Assembly (NCBI GenBank): GCA_043228905.1
Contig: JBHGNT010000007.1
Span: 5,704,001 to 5,768,000, forward strand
Reading direction: 5' to 3'
Source of the DNA: Azolla caroliniana
Lineage: Eukaryota; Polypodiophyta
DNA length: 64,000 bases
Shown piece by piece: positions 46,760 through 58,839 of this stretch. The notes beneath the pieces were generated by a model, which was given only the letters and a program-made list of their open reading frames with translations, was not told the DNA's origin and ran no database searches. The translations under genes were made by a program, and so were the position numbers. How positions within the stretch are numbered: the first letter of the stretch is position 1; the number at the start of each line of letters is the position of its first letter.

Positions 46760-48544
46760 TTGGCGAAAGATGTTGGAGAGAGGGAAAAGATGGGGTGGGA
46801 GAGGGGGAAGTGTGTGAGAAAAGGATTGTGCACTATTGAGGGATTGGATTCATCACGAAAGACTCCCTGACACATCGGCTCCCATCCATTTGTTAGAATC
46901 ATGACTTTGCACGCGTCTGAATGTATATTCTTACATGAAACAGTGTGTGCAACTACCATGGTTTGTCTAGTTAATGGTATCTTTACCCTTGATGCTGACA
47001 TTGTAAGATATTTTTTATTTTTACAATCGCCTCATTATACAAATTGTTTATTATAATTGGAATATCGTAATGTGAAATGTTGTTATAAAGCCTATATTTC
47101 GTGATGAAAAGTAGGCTTGCCTTTTCTTACTTTTAAAGGTAGCTCGATGTACAGTAGTTTCTCACCTCTACTTTTCTTCATATATTTTGATCCACCATAA
47201 TCCATCCCCTCTACCATTAGACCGAAGGACATGCAAGGGTATGTCATGTCATTATTATGGGGAACACATAACTTAAGACTTGTTGACTTAGCAAACTTTA
47301 GAGGAGATTTTAATTCTAGAAAAATGGCAATAAACATCACGACCGAATCAGAATCTTTAAAACATGTGATTGGTGTAAATCTTCACAATATTACTTTTCT
47401 TCTTCCTTTTTCTCAAAAATAAATAAAACAATGCTTGACCCAAACCCAAAACTTTAAAATCCTTCATTTGTGCTCATTTGGGACCCTTCCTGAGGTAAGC
47501 TCGTGAATTGACAATTGATCATTTGGCTAGTTAGATCAAGTTGGATCATGATACTTCATAATTAAGGTATATAATCATCTTCACTCCCTATGGATCCATT
47601 GGATAATTGGTATCTATTTTTACTCAAAACTGATAATACAAGCAATATTTTTCAATTCCTATCAAATAGGCGTGCATATATTAACATCTTTGTGTAACCT
47701 CTCTATAACCATAAATGGGGGGTTTCAACAAATTACCCATGTATCAACATATCTTAGTTACTACTTACTTATAAATATAAAGCTTTCAGATAGGTCTTGT
47801 TGTACTGATTTCTTACATGATGCTCAAATAGGCATATCATGCAATAAGAACATGTAACCAATTAATCAATGGCACATAGAAAGCATGTAGTGATTGAACT
47901 TTGGAGGAAAAGAGATGTATAGATAGAGAGGTTGATGGATTAAGAAAAAGAGTGTCCTTCATGTCATGAGTGATATAAATGCGAAGTCATTCTCCCTTCG
48001 TCTCACATAATAACTATATGTGACTTATTCAAGAAGTCCTTTATTATTTCACATTCTATTGCAATAATATTTTTTTGATGACGAATTTGATTTCGTTCAC
48101 TTAATATACTAGGGGTTAGATAATGATTTTCACAAGAGAGGTAAGCTAGCCATTCTTCCTAGCTTGTGTTTGATGCAGTGTACGTTGTGCACACCTTTTC
48201 TACTATGGATATTGATCAACAAATAAAAAGGTAATGTTGAGTGTGCCATTAGTAGAGTGCAACTTAATAGCTCAACATAACATTGTGTTCACAACTTATT
48301 CAAAGACAAACGTATTGGCTTACGACTCCTCAAAAGTTTCCTAAAGCACTCTAGCAATGTTGGTTGCTTTTAGTATGATTAGTCATCTTGTAGAGTTTAG
48401 ATCGAGTCGAGAAAAAACAAGATAGATATGTGTATATATACAACAAAATATAACTTAACAAATGTAGCATTAGGGACCCATATTCCACATTAGATCAACC
48501 TTTGGGAGTGGTCATTACAAAATATAGATAGGTGATAACTTTTA
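46261..48544. other. Intergenic; GA microsatellites and a repeat scrap
   Basis: Contains TAGT-type simple sequence at 46360-46400, a GA run at 46704-46749, and at 46655-46700 a 45-bp scrap 'cgtcttcggaggtcaaatat' matching the start of the 40440 repeat. Frames at 46528-47001 (minus) and 46599-46817 (plus) are driven by the GA run. No gene. Confidence 0.45.
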
Positions 48545-49386
48545 TTATGGTTCTCAAAGGTCATATATGAACAAAAGATCAAAAAGGGAAATGTTTTCAA
48601 GTGACATGTGGAGTTGAGTAGTGGTTCCCAATGTTCAAGAATTTAATTATTGCATGTTCCAAATGCGAGTGCACACTTCGACTCATTATAATGTGTAGGT
48701 AGGGATTGGACCATCTTGACAAAGTGTGTAGTAGAGCAAACTCAAATGTGATCAAAGGTCTCTTTGCATTGTAACAAAGCATGATACTTAGACTCACAAA
48801 CTTGTTTAAGTTAAAAAATGTATAGTTGACAAGTCTACTTGCCAATTACTTCAACACCCATTTTAACATTTAAAGAGAATGTGAAATAAGTCGTATGAAG
48901 CAAAGGTGTGATGGTGCGCACAGAAATGAGCTCTAACATGTATACATGAGTGGGGATTTTGCATTTGGAGAAGAAGACAATTTTATACTAGTAATCCAAG
49001 TGTGGCTCCATATCTCTTCTACTTTTAGTCAATGATATACTCTTCACATACTTTTGGCCTCAAGCTTCTATTGTGGGGTGACCCCAATTCTTGATGCAAT
49101 ATGATGATGATACAAAGACCTTGGATATCGTATGTCGAACTCCAAAGGTCATTTGTCTTGCAAATGGAACTAAGAAAACTAGACCAATCATTTTGTTATC
49201 TAGATTCCAAGTTGGTATTTTTATCTCTATAGAGTAGCAAATTGCTCTATTTGTGGATTCCCTTAAGAGGGTTTGCCCATTGGTTTGCAATTCATTTTCC
49301 CTCAAAAAAGAGCATTTGTAGTTAATGGTGTTATTTGCAATGGCTTGGAACACAACTTCTTGCTTGTCACTAAATGTTGCAATCAT
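48545..49386 (-). mobile_element. Second copy of the LINE-flanking repeat, plus open frame
   Basis: 48545-49030 matches 40440-40980 in the same orientation: 'aggtca(a/t)atatgac', 'caagaa.ttaccaatgaatg' like words, 'gtgatcaaaggt', 'actcacaaacttgtttaag', 'gagctctaacatgtat'. Beyond it, minus-strand 49386-49060 has a 108-codon frame ('KQEVVFQAIANNTINYKCSF', 'FLVPFARQMTFGVRHTISK') that does not match the LINE protein at the first copy; its family is unknown to me. Probably a decayed element of mixed origin. Confidence 0.5.
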
Positions 49387-50845
49387 GTCTCAACCATGTG
49401 TTTAGTCCATAACTACCTAGGGCTGGAAGCGATGGCTCATACAATGTGATTTTGCTCTTCTTAGTGCATGTCAATGGCTTATCATATTGAGCTCCTAAAC
49501 TTTCATGTGATTCCAACTAAAAGTTTGGAATTGCTTATGTAGTAAATCGATGCCCCTTCCTTTAATGAGTTTTAAAGCCAACCATTGAATTAGAATAAAA
49601 AATTTGAGGGTGCCAACATGGAGAGAGTATGTGAGCTAGTGAAACTATTCTACCATAATCATACTCCCTCAATTCGTAGCTACTAGACATCATTTATTGG
49701 GCCTCTTGGGATGTTTGTATTGTGCCTCTTTTGAGCTTTGAACTCTTGTGAGGTGTTTGGAAGTTCACAACAAGTTGATAGACCTCACCTATAGTGTGGA
49801 TAAGCATGCCATCCTACCCAATGAGCCATTCTTCTCCCTTACAATTCATATAAGGTCGATGTAGAATGATGGAAGCTTTTATAAGAATAGGAAATACTAG
49901 CTCATTTGGGTGATTTAATTTTCTCTATTTGGTTACGTCTTCTTCTAGATTATGCCTTCAAGATACTAGTTGGGATTAGAGTGGCTGGAAATCAACAAAG
50001 TCTGCCAATTTGATCCTATTATACCTCACTCACAATGTCGCATATTGATTTGTCAAAGCCTCAAATCTTGTTTACTTATGGTTCCCATAGAGAGGTGCCC
50101 TTCAACCTATAAGTACCCAAGATGAGACAACCTATGTCAGTGCATCAACATTTTCCATAGGATTTTCTACTTTGTGTTTGATAATTGCACATTTTAAGAC
50201 AACAGTTGGTCAAACCAGCAGCATTCACTTACCTACCCCTTGCAATTGTCCAACTATGTATTAGACACTCAGCCGCTTCTTCATATGCATGTAGTACCAA
50301 CATAAAAGGTTTATGCACAATGCTTTGTATATCCTCTCCATCATACTTGTTAGCGGTGCTAGTACCTCAAAACTTTTTGTAAAAATAAATACAATTGGTG
50401 CTTTGACACCCAAGGTTGAATAAACTCATTTCAGAATAAAGATCCATGGAGTTTTTGCCATAGTTTCTGCATCTAATACAAACCCCACATCGCAACTTTG
50501 CTAATTGGAAGTTTGTATTGTCTCCACCAATGGGATATAAAAGCAATCTCCCTCATTCAAGGTGGGGATGCATCTAACACTTGGGACATTCAGTTCAAAT
50601 ACTTACCCTTTGTTGGCATATGTGAAATAATTTGTGCAACCCAAGTTCACATTGACCATCCCCCTTCTTGTCTATAGTATATCCAAAGCTAAGCGTTGAC
50701 ATATTACCACAATAACATGTTATTGCATCCCTACAATAGCTTTCTACAGTGGAGTGAAAACAAAAACATCTGAGCCCCGCCCTGTTTTAAGTTACTGGTT
50801 TATCAAAAATACACAAAACGATTTCCAAATATACAAGGGTGTAGC
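49387..50845. other. Intergenic, no gene seen
   Basis: No recognisable exon or repeat; may be the decayed continuation of the preceding element. Confidence 0.4.
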
Positions 50846-51312
50846 ATTCTGTAAAACTGAGTTTGGAAAAACAAAGAGGTACATCCAACAAATGTTGCAT
50901 TGGATACAGCCATTTATCACATTCTCTATCTATCTCTATCTCTCAAGTAAATTGAGAGAGACAGAAGTCATTCATTGTTATGGACTCTGTCCCCTGGTGA
51001 TTGTTAATAATATATCTAAAAGTATACATCTATCTCTCTATCCAAAACATTTGAAGTTTTTTGGTATCAATTTAACTAAAAACACAGACAATAGACCAGT
51101 TTAGCAATCTGTGAAACCAACTTTTGATGAAATGATGAGATACAAGAAAATTATTATTAGGTACAGCCATCTCCCTCTTTCTCTGGCTATTGGCTAGGCC
51201 GGTAATCAAAAGTCTTCAGATTCAGAGAACCCAAGTTAAATACTTGCTTTTGGCTCAGCCCCATCCTATCAATTATATCCAGTCTCCCATGGACATCAAA
51301 AAGTCTATTTAT

Positions 51313-51389
<77 letters not shown>

Positions 51390-51575
51390 AGAGAAGTTAA
51401 CACATCTTTCTTTAGCAATTTATAAAACTGAGTTCAGTTAAATGATGAACTACATATAAGGAAAGTAACATTAAATAATGCCACTCTCTCTCTCTAAGAG
51501 ACAGTAATACACTTTTCCTGCTTGCTCTTGCTCTCTCTCTCTCTCTCTCTAAGAGTCATTAATACATCTCCCCTT
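50846..51575. repeat. Degenerate direct repeats, with long (CT)n run
   Basis: Words like 'gtaaaactgagtttg', 'gatgagatacaagaaa', 'ggtacagccatct' and 'ctctctaagagac' recur near 50850, 51110 and 51415-51555, suggesting three diverged units of about 260-300 bp. A (CT) run fills 51319-51387. Located just downstream of the TIC20-like gene, so partly its 3' UTR. Confidence 0.55.
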
Positions 51576-51623
51576 CCTTTCCAAAACCTAGTTTCTTTAT
51601 CTATCAGCCACTCTACTGAAGCT

Positions 51624-52442
51624 TTAGAAGAGTTGGTTATCCGCAGCATCGGCCACAAATGGAATGCGAAGAATTTTCCCAAGAATGCAAGAAACCATTC
51701 CAAAAACCACAGTCACAAGAAGCGAAACAAAGACGGCATTGTAGAACAAGATTAGGAGATCAAGACCAAATCCACTCTTTGGGCTGAGGATCCTCTGAAC
51801 GATGAGAGGGATAACAATAAGTACATCCAAGACACATGCTTGCATTGCATTGAACCTGACATACCTCGGAAAGCTGGGGTTTTTTACAAGAGCAAGGTAG
51901 ATTGTGAAGAAAACCACAAAATTTGCATATGGGATGCTCGAGTAGAGACGGAGGAGGGGGAAAATCGGTCTGAAGATGACCTCTATCGAAGGAAACTGTG
52001 AGAAGAGGAAACGTCCATATTGCATCCCATCAAGCAATGGTAGGAAATATCCAACCGCCGATAACACTCTATCTATGGCAGGTGTACGGCCACCATTGAA
52101 ACCTCTGTTCCCTGAAAATGCCTTTACAACTGAAACTTTCGCCACTTTCTTCTCATTCTTCTGATTGTGTTTCTGGTCATCTATGGCCTCCTTCCTCCGA
52201 CCTTTAAACCGTAAGCCATTTCTTTCTGATACGAGACCATGGAAGAGAGGGAGAAGACTGACCTGAGACGGTAGTTTCTGATCAATACTTGCAGACATAG
52301 TCGAGTGATGTCTCAACGAAGCTGTAAAGGAGGAGGAAGAGAAAGAGCTTCTGTGAGGGGTAACGCCAGGGGATGATCTCTTTGTTTCTGCAGGTGTTCG
52401 GATGAGGAGGAGGGCGGGGGAAGGAGAGAGACAGGCCGCCAT
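51624..52442 (-). CDS. TIC20-II: TIC20-II-like chloroplast inner-envelope import protein
   Basis: Predicted subunit of the protein-import machinery of the chloroplast inner envelope. A single intronless exon of 272 residues from the ATG at 52442; an in-frame GTG six bases upstream is not used. The first 110 residues are rich in Ser, Arg and Lys with few acids, as in a transit peptide. The conserved domain follows: 'DRVLSAVGYFLPLLDGMQYG', 'PIFPLLRLYSSIPYANFVVF', 'YVRFNAMQACVLDVL', and the last segment ending 'LRIPFVADAADNQL'. Four membrane helices are apparent. The ending is nearly diagnostic for the TIC20-II/V branch ('IPFVADAA.RQL' in angiosperms), so subtype II is favoured. The transit region is longer than in Arabidopsis TIC20-II. 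Telo-box repeats lie about 250 bp upstream. Confidence 0.9.
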   Translation of the reverse strand: MAACLSPSPALLLIRTPAETKRSSPGVTPHRSSFSSSSFTASLRHHSTMSASIDQKLPSQVSLLPLFHGLVSERNGLRFKGRRKEAIDDQKHNQKNEKKVAKVSVVKAFSGNRGFNGGRTPAIDRVLSAVGYFLPLLDGMQYGRFLFSQFPSIEVIFRPIFPLLRLYSSIPYANFVVFFTIYLALVKNPSFPRYVRFNAMQACVLDVLIVIPLIVQRILSPKSGFGLDLLILFYNAVFVSLLVTVVFGMVSCILGKILRIPFVADAADNQLF

Positions 52443-52687
52443 AGCCACGACCTCTGATCCCTATACTCTCTGTTTCTTTCTGCTTTCTTGCTCTTGCAAT
52501 CCCCTTCCTCTAAATTTAGCAGAGAAAACAGAAAACATATGTTTATCAAACTCCTCTATATGCTAACTCTAAGTAATGTTTTCAATTTCCTTCCCTCTAC
52601 ATTTAGCAGATAAATTTTGGGAAGTAAATATGTATAGACTATAGTTATATTTTTCATACTCCTCTTTGCTTATGTTTCATTGATCTC

Positions 52688-52706
52688 TAAACCCTAAACC
52701 CTAAAC
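52688..52706 (-). promoter_or_regulatory. Telo-box motif upstream of TIC20-like gene
   Basis: 'aaaccctaaaccctaaac' gives two plant-type CCCTAAA units about 250 bp upstream of the start codon. Telo-boxes are known in promoters of plant translation and plastid-biogenesis genes; function here is inferred. Confidence 0.5.
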
Positions 52707-52914
52707 TTAATGTTTCGTCAATCTCCTACGTAAAGCCCATGGTAATTCGCTTGGGGGTGCACGAGCTGACTTTGAATGTTAAACTCCACGATGATCTCCC
52801 CCCGACGATAATACTATTTGCATCCTGCTCTGGCTTTTGGCAGAAAAACAATGATCACGAGGTGAATGGAAACCCATGGTGATTGTGGCATGATGAATAA
52901 CTCTCTTTTTTATC

Positions 52915-53480
52915 AGTCGAGGAGGTTTAACAAACAATACATGTGTGAGCTACGAAAATCCACAACAATGTGGCACCACAAAAACACTTTCTATGTGCAT
53001 TGATGCTCGGCATGTATGTATATACAAGCAACAAATTTTATGAATGATACAACATCAAGGAAAAACTCTTCGTGCTCATTGAGATTCATCACAAAAAAAG
53101 GTATAATATACGAGCAACGTAGATATTTCATGGGGTGGCATGGTGGAAACTCCCTGTATCTATCGAGGTTTAATAAGAAACCATACATGAACAATGTAAA
53201 TCCATAATGTTTGTGGGAGGAACATAACTCTTTCTGGGTGTTGAGGTTTAACAACAATTGTTTGTATGGGATACAGAATCCCGGGTGATTGATAACTTTG
53301 TATGCAAGTTGAGGTTTAACGAAAAAGGAATTAATGAGAGTCAAAATTCTTCAATGATGTGACACAATTGGGAACTCATTGTGCATCTCAAGGTTTAACA
53401 AAAAGAGAGAGTACATATATGTGGGCATTGAAAATCCATGATTGTGCTTCCTAGGTTTAACACAAAAGGTATAGAAGCAA
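52915..53480. repeat. Degenerate tandem repeat, about 75 bp, 'gaggtttaaca' units
   Basis: 'gaggtttaaca' or close variants occur near 52920, 53083 (very diverged), 53167, 53240, 53312, 53391 and 53453. Between them are 'acatgtgggca.tgaaaatcca' and 'aactc.ttgtgcat' words. Spacing is 62-84 bases. Non-coding. Confidence 0.75.
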
Positions 53481-56400
53481 GTAGTAGGCTAACTTCTTAA
53501 TTCGGGAAATGGGCTTTTGACCAAGATTGTCAAGCTTTTTAATGTTTATTTTTTCTTCCCTGTAACCAAGTATGCATTTTCCCATCCAATGCTTCAAATT
53601 CCATCTTCATATTATTCAACTAATCCAAATTTCATACTTAAAAGTCAACATTAATGGCAAAGCTACCAATTTTCATAGGCTAATGTCAAACCTATATCTG
53701 TTCACATTGTTGAGTGTTAGCATGCAAATTGAGATAGCACTTAGCGCACTTGTGTGATAACTTATTCGAAGCACCCACAATATTCTTTGACATGCCATCA
53801 CAAGCCTTGTTCATTTATCAACAAGCACGTTTCAATCATACCTTTTTCCATGCCTATATTTTTGCACATTTGTTGATATTCTCTTTGGTCTTTATTACCT
53901 CTTGATCATCCTTCACTTTCATCATCATTCTCCTCTTCATACCCCTATTTTCATGTTCCATCTCATTGTTTGTGATCCTTTAGCTTGGCTATTGGATATT
54001 GTTTTGAATATCAGTAATGGTCTTTGAATTTGTCCTCTCTCAACTCGACTCATTTGGCCCCACTCGATGATAAACTCTCGACTATTAGCCATTGTTTGAC
54101 TCTCAAATAATGACTATAAACAATCCATCCAATCATCATTTGACTTGGACTCAACTCAATGTTGCATGTAAATCTCTAATGTCAATTATCAACTAGAATT
54201 CAACAATTGGGCATCATTTAATTGTCATCTCACATCTTTATTCTCTTCTTTCACGTGCAACTTTTTTTGCCTCGTTCTTCATCCCCTCAACGAACCCACT
54301 TCTTTGCCACCGTCTCCTTTGTCACTTGTATATTTAACAATGATGTATCATCGATGAGAACATTCCAATGGCATGAGTGGGGGTAGTGATTTCCCACACA
54401 ACAATAACTATGACGAGGCCCAATTGCAACACCATACCCTTTGAGAATGGTAAGCCCCATGGTAGCAATGGCCCAAATCTAATGATATCATTGGCGAGAT
54501 TAGGACATCGATTATGGAAATATGGATGTGTGTTGACTCTAAGTGTTCACACTAAGTTCATGGATTTGTATCAATGGAGTTGTATCTCCACACTGGTATT
54601 GTTAGCCAAGTTGTCAAACACTCTCGAGCTACTAATATTGCCTTTTACCCTAGTCTAGTGAACTATCACTTGACACCTCCTTTAGAAATGTTAACCTCAC
54701 TAAGAAGTTCACTATTACTCTAATGGGCTATATTGTTATGTACGTATGGTAGTAAACATAAGCAAAGAGGTTGCACACATAAGAAGTAACCATCGTTCAT
54801 TTGGTATAAGTGCACACAACACATACAATTGGAGTGATAAGGGTTTGGTTAATAACACTTAACCTTGGTCACTCAACACCTGATTGGTATATGAGAGAGA
54901 GAGAGAGAGCTCTAACTTTTATTACAAAGGGCTTCAGACGAAACATTTAGGAGGAAGCTAAAAAAAGCACAAAAGGGATTTTTATAGCTCATTTACAATA
55001 AGGTTTTCCTTTTTCACATTGGGGTGGCCATTAGGCCTAAAGATCTAGAGTCAACTTTGTTCAATTCCCCTTTTCTTGGTCTTACACGTAATCTTTACCA
55101 CTAATATTGATGTCAATGTCTTCATGGACCGCGCTACACATGACATGTACTTAACAAAACGATATGAGTGGCCCAATCATGGGAAATATTGTACAATATA
55201 TGACACAAATGTATAGAAGGAAGGGAAGCACTCACATAACAAAGGGTTTGTCATGTTTGTGTATGGTAGGATTTCTTACTCATTGAATAGGTATAGAAGT
55301 ATTGATCCATTGTGACGGGGTTAGGGTTCTTGTGAGTTGATACTCCAAGGGTGCATTGTAAGAGGAGGTTGTTAATCTACTCTCCAGTGGGAAGGGAAAG
55401 GTGTCAATGTCAACTATATTTGACTAGGGTCAGTCGATGCCTTTGCCACGTAGATAAGGGCATCAATTTTGTGGTACAATAGCCAAACACAAAGGGTGTT
55501 AAAGATAGTCTTTTGGGGTGGAGTGCCATCCAACCAGGTGACATGAATAGAGGTAGAAGAATAACACAACTACACATATGGGGTGGGACAAGAGGTTAGG
55601 GTTATGAGCACCCCTGAGCGAAGGTGAAATGCAAATCTGAGTTCCCAATCAATGTCCCATACGACCGAGTTTGTTCACACAAATTTTACCTTGGGTTTGA
55701 AGAACAAGGAGGCACACGTGTATAAAGTTAGAGCTTTGACACACTATCAAAGTCCGTATTAAAATACTAGAGATGATCCCCTTTATGAAGGTAGCTAGCC
55801 TTCATATATAGCTCAAACCTTAGGCCTTTGTTTGTTTCGCACTTGACAACTTTATTATAAGTGGCAAACTGACGAAACCTTCTAAAGTTTCATCTCATTG
55901 TATGATTGAGATAACTCGGTCTTTACCCTTCGTTCCTTTTGAATAAGCCCATGCCTAACCTTAAGGTCAGAGAACTATGGTTATGGTTATTCTTGTAACA
56001 TTAGGGTAGGGAGAAAAAGAGGGAAGGAAAGTTTTCATTGTAGGGTGAAAAGAACTTGTGAAGTGGAAGTGGTTTTTAATGGCATAGATGTCCTATATAG
56101 GTTGGCGTTATGAAAATGAGACGTTAGTTCATGATGCGGTTATAACGACATATAAGAGGCAACGGAGAATTGGTGTCAGTTTCTTACATTCATCAGACTA
56201 TTCCATATGGGTGGTGATCCATGATCGTCTCATAGATAAAATACATGGGTGAAGCATTGTGCATTGAGGGACATCATGATTGGGTGGGGGTAATTGTTTG
56301 GATCCTTAATACTAAGGGGATCACAATAGTGTTGTAGAAAGGAAAAAAAGATATGCTCAAACTTCCATGACACCACTTAATATATTGTACGATGCACTTT

Positions 56401-56754
56401 CCCATGAAGGTTTTAAGGGCACACGACAACCCTTAATGTGTGGCATATTGCACACTTCATAAGACCTAATGATAATTTATTATCCAGACATCCCTAGCAT
56501 TAGGCATTGTTTGCATGAGGATGATTTTGGACTCCTTCCAACACATTGTCCCATTGTAACCCTGTCACTTTGACCACACCATGTGAACAATTGTTGCCCG
56601 TTCATGATTTGTCCTGTCATATGTGTTGGCTCAATTCCTTAGATAAGGACCACATAATGAAGCCTAACTTTATCATGATTATTGAAACAACCATCATGAT
56701 TCTTCATACCAAATGGAAAGAATACAAAAATACCCTTAAAATTTCTAAAGTTAT
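53481..56754. other. Gene-poor stretch, no exon recognised
   Basis: No coding pattern or recognised element. A short GA run lies at 54894-54909. Frames at 54377-54658 and 56546-56803 have no recognisable domain. Repeated phrases such as 'caactcgactcatttgg' suggest old degraded repeats. Confidence 0.45.
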
Positions 56755-57570
56755 TGAAGCAATGCCACAAAGCTTGGGACTAAATACGAGTATTCATGGC
56801 TAGTTGGGTATTTACCTCTTGGGTATTTAGGAACCTCCTAGCTTTTGGGCATTTACTAAAGGAGTACTTTAGAACTTCCAAAATGATTAAGAGTACTCGT
56901 AGCTTGGAAGGCATTTCCCAAAGGGTTACTCAAAGATTTCAATAAAACTTAGAATATCATAGCTTCTATGGACTTACTAGGTGGTTAAAGTTTCCAAAAA
57001 ATCGAGAGTACTCCTAACTTGTTCAAAATCTACATACCATAAGGATATCTTGAGACTTCTAGAAATATCCTACGTTGTTCAATATTTACCATAGGGATAT
57101 TTTGGGAGTTTCAAAAAACGTAGTTCATGCCTAGCTTGTTGAGAATTTAGCAATGTAGTATTTTGAAATTTCCAAAAACTAGGGAGCTCATATCTTGTTT
57201 GGTCTTCACTAGAGGGATTGTCCTAGAGATTGGAACTTCCTAGAGTCTTATAGGTTGTTGGATATTTACGCGAAAGGTATTTTTGGGCTTCCACAAAACT
57301 TAAGATTACTCCCAACTTGTGGGATGTTTACCAAAGAGGTATTTTAGGACTTCCAGAAAAATCAAGAATGCTCTTACCTTGTTCAATATTTAATAGGGGT
57401 ATATTCTAGGATGTTTAGAAAAACTGAGATAATTCCTAGCATGTTGTGTATTTATTAGAGGGGTAAATTTAGAACATCTAAAAAACGGAGGGTGATCTTA
57501 GCTAAGTTGGGTATTAGTGAAGCAGGTAGTTTGGGACTTCTTGAGAGCGTAGAGAGTACAACTAGCCGAT
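56755..57570. repeat. Degenerate tandem repeat, about 65-70 bp, roughly 12 units
   Basis: Unit approximates 'CTAGCTTGTTGGGTATTTAC' then 'CAAAGGGGTATTTTGGGACT' then 'TCCAAAAAACTGAGAGTACT'. Copies are strongly diverged yet regularly spaced across the whole interval. No open frame is kept. Confidence 0.8.
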
Positions 57571-58267
57571 GTTCAACTAGAATGTCTAGTATTTTTTCTG
57601 AAAAGGGTCTTCATGTACAAGTTTTTTTTTGCGTGGGCGGGGGGGGGGGCTAAATACTTATCTTTCCCTTGTTTCCAGACTGTTTGGTGCTGACGTTGTT
57701 GATGACATGACCAGGAAAACAAGGCAAATGAGATGAGGCACACGAGTGGATGATAATTTTGTCAAATTGATTTTAATAGAAAGATCAAAGTATTGATATT
57801 CATACATACATACATACATACTGGCATGTCTATTTGTCACCAAATCATAAAGAGGCATGGTGTGGGAATCACAGTCATGGACGGTGCAAGGCTCGTGCAT
57901 GTTGGCATAAAAGGCCTACTCCTTCCACTTTGTATCCTAGAGCATGAACACGTCCAAATAGTTAGGGCTTAGTATATAAGCAATAACCTAACGTTGTAAC
58001 ATGGGCTTCTTGATCATTCTTTTATCTCTAGTCTCTGAGAGAGAGACAGAGAGAGAACAAAGAACCAACGAAAGCTTCCATTAATGTTGAAAACTGTGTA
58101 TATGCTTCTGTCTATTCTCATGCCTTACTTTCTGTGTTGTTTGTTGAGCACATAACCGACATGTCCCTACATACTTTTGCACATATTCGAACACCATATC
58201 CATCGATGCAATTTGCATTGTCATATCAATATCCAAGTCGGAATTTTGATCTTAGCAAAAATTTCAA
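57571..58267. other. Intergenic, G run and GA runs
   Basis: Homopolymer G near 57639-57649, CATA run near 57803-57820, GA near 58040-58055. No gene. Confidence 0.45.
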
Positions 58268-58422
58268 CCGGGTTAGTCGATTACCTTTCACAACGTCGGG
58301 TTATTGATTACAGTTCCAGGTCATCGATGACAATCGGCCTACAAAGCCGGGTTATCGGTGATAGTAGTAGGGGTAGAACAGGGTTATTTATCGCAATAGA
58401 GGGGTATAGCCGGGTTACTAGC
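58268..58422 (+). promoter_or_regulatory. Array of 'CGGGTTAT' motifs, spacing about 30 bp
   Basis: 'cgggttag', 'cgggttat', 'caggtcat', 'cgggttat', 'agggttat' and 'cgggttac' start near 58268, 58297, 58316, 58347, 58379 and 58410. Most are followed by 'TcGATnACA'-like sequence. The array ends just before a GC-rich block (58430-58515) upstream of the ATX-like leader, and is the only such motif cluster in the window. It may be a promoter-proximal binding array or a small minisatellite. Confidence 0.5.
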
Positions 58423-58548
58423 AAGGCGAGCCGCGCCCATTTTTGGATAAAGATCTGACGGTGCAGATCGCACGCGCCCTTCGAAACGCGCCTTGCATCA
58501 TCTGTGGCCGCGATTCCCTCGCCAAGCCTCTTTATGCAAATAGTCACA

Positions 58549-58552
58549 TACA

Positions 58553-58583
<31 letters not shown>

Positions 58584-58644
58584 GTACATACATACATATG
58601 TACATACATACATACATACATACATATGTACATACACACATACA

Positions 58645-58675
<31 letters not shown>

Positions 58676-58765
58676 GTACATACACACATACATACATACA
58701 TATGTACATACACACACACATACATACATACATATGTACATATACACATACATACATACATACAC
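58549..58765. repeat. (CATA)n microsatellite
   Basis: Imperfect CATA/CATATGTA tetramers over about 220 bases. Long open frames in all frames on both strands here are artefacts of a stop-free repeat. Confidence 0.97.
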
Positions 58766-58839
58766 TATTCATATATACATATGCATACATTCATACACAT
58801 ACACAGAGATACGCACAGAGAGATATGTATACAGAGAGA

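Noticed and set aside
46528-47001. 157-codon minus-strand frame
   Set aside because: Contains a poly Ser-Leu block from the GA/CT run and no recognisable domain; composition elsewhere looks random.
51187-51441. Frames with poly Glu-Arg or poly Ser-Leu
   Set aside because: Products of the (CT)n/(GA)n microsatellite only.
53000-57570. CRISPR-like array
   Set aside because: Repeats are long, strongly diverged, without distinct spacers or adjacent cas genes, and the DNA is plant nuclear.
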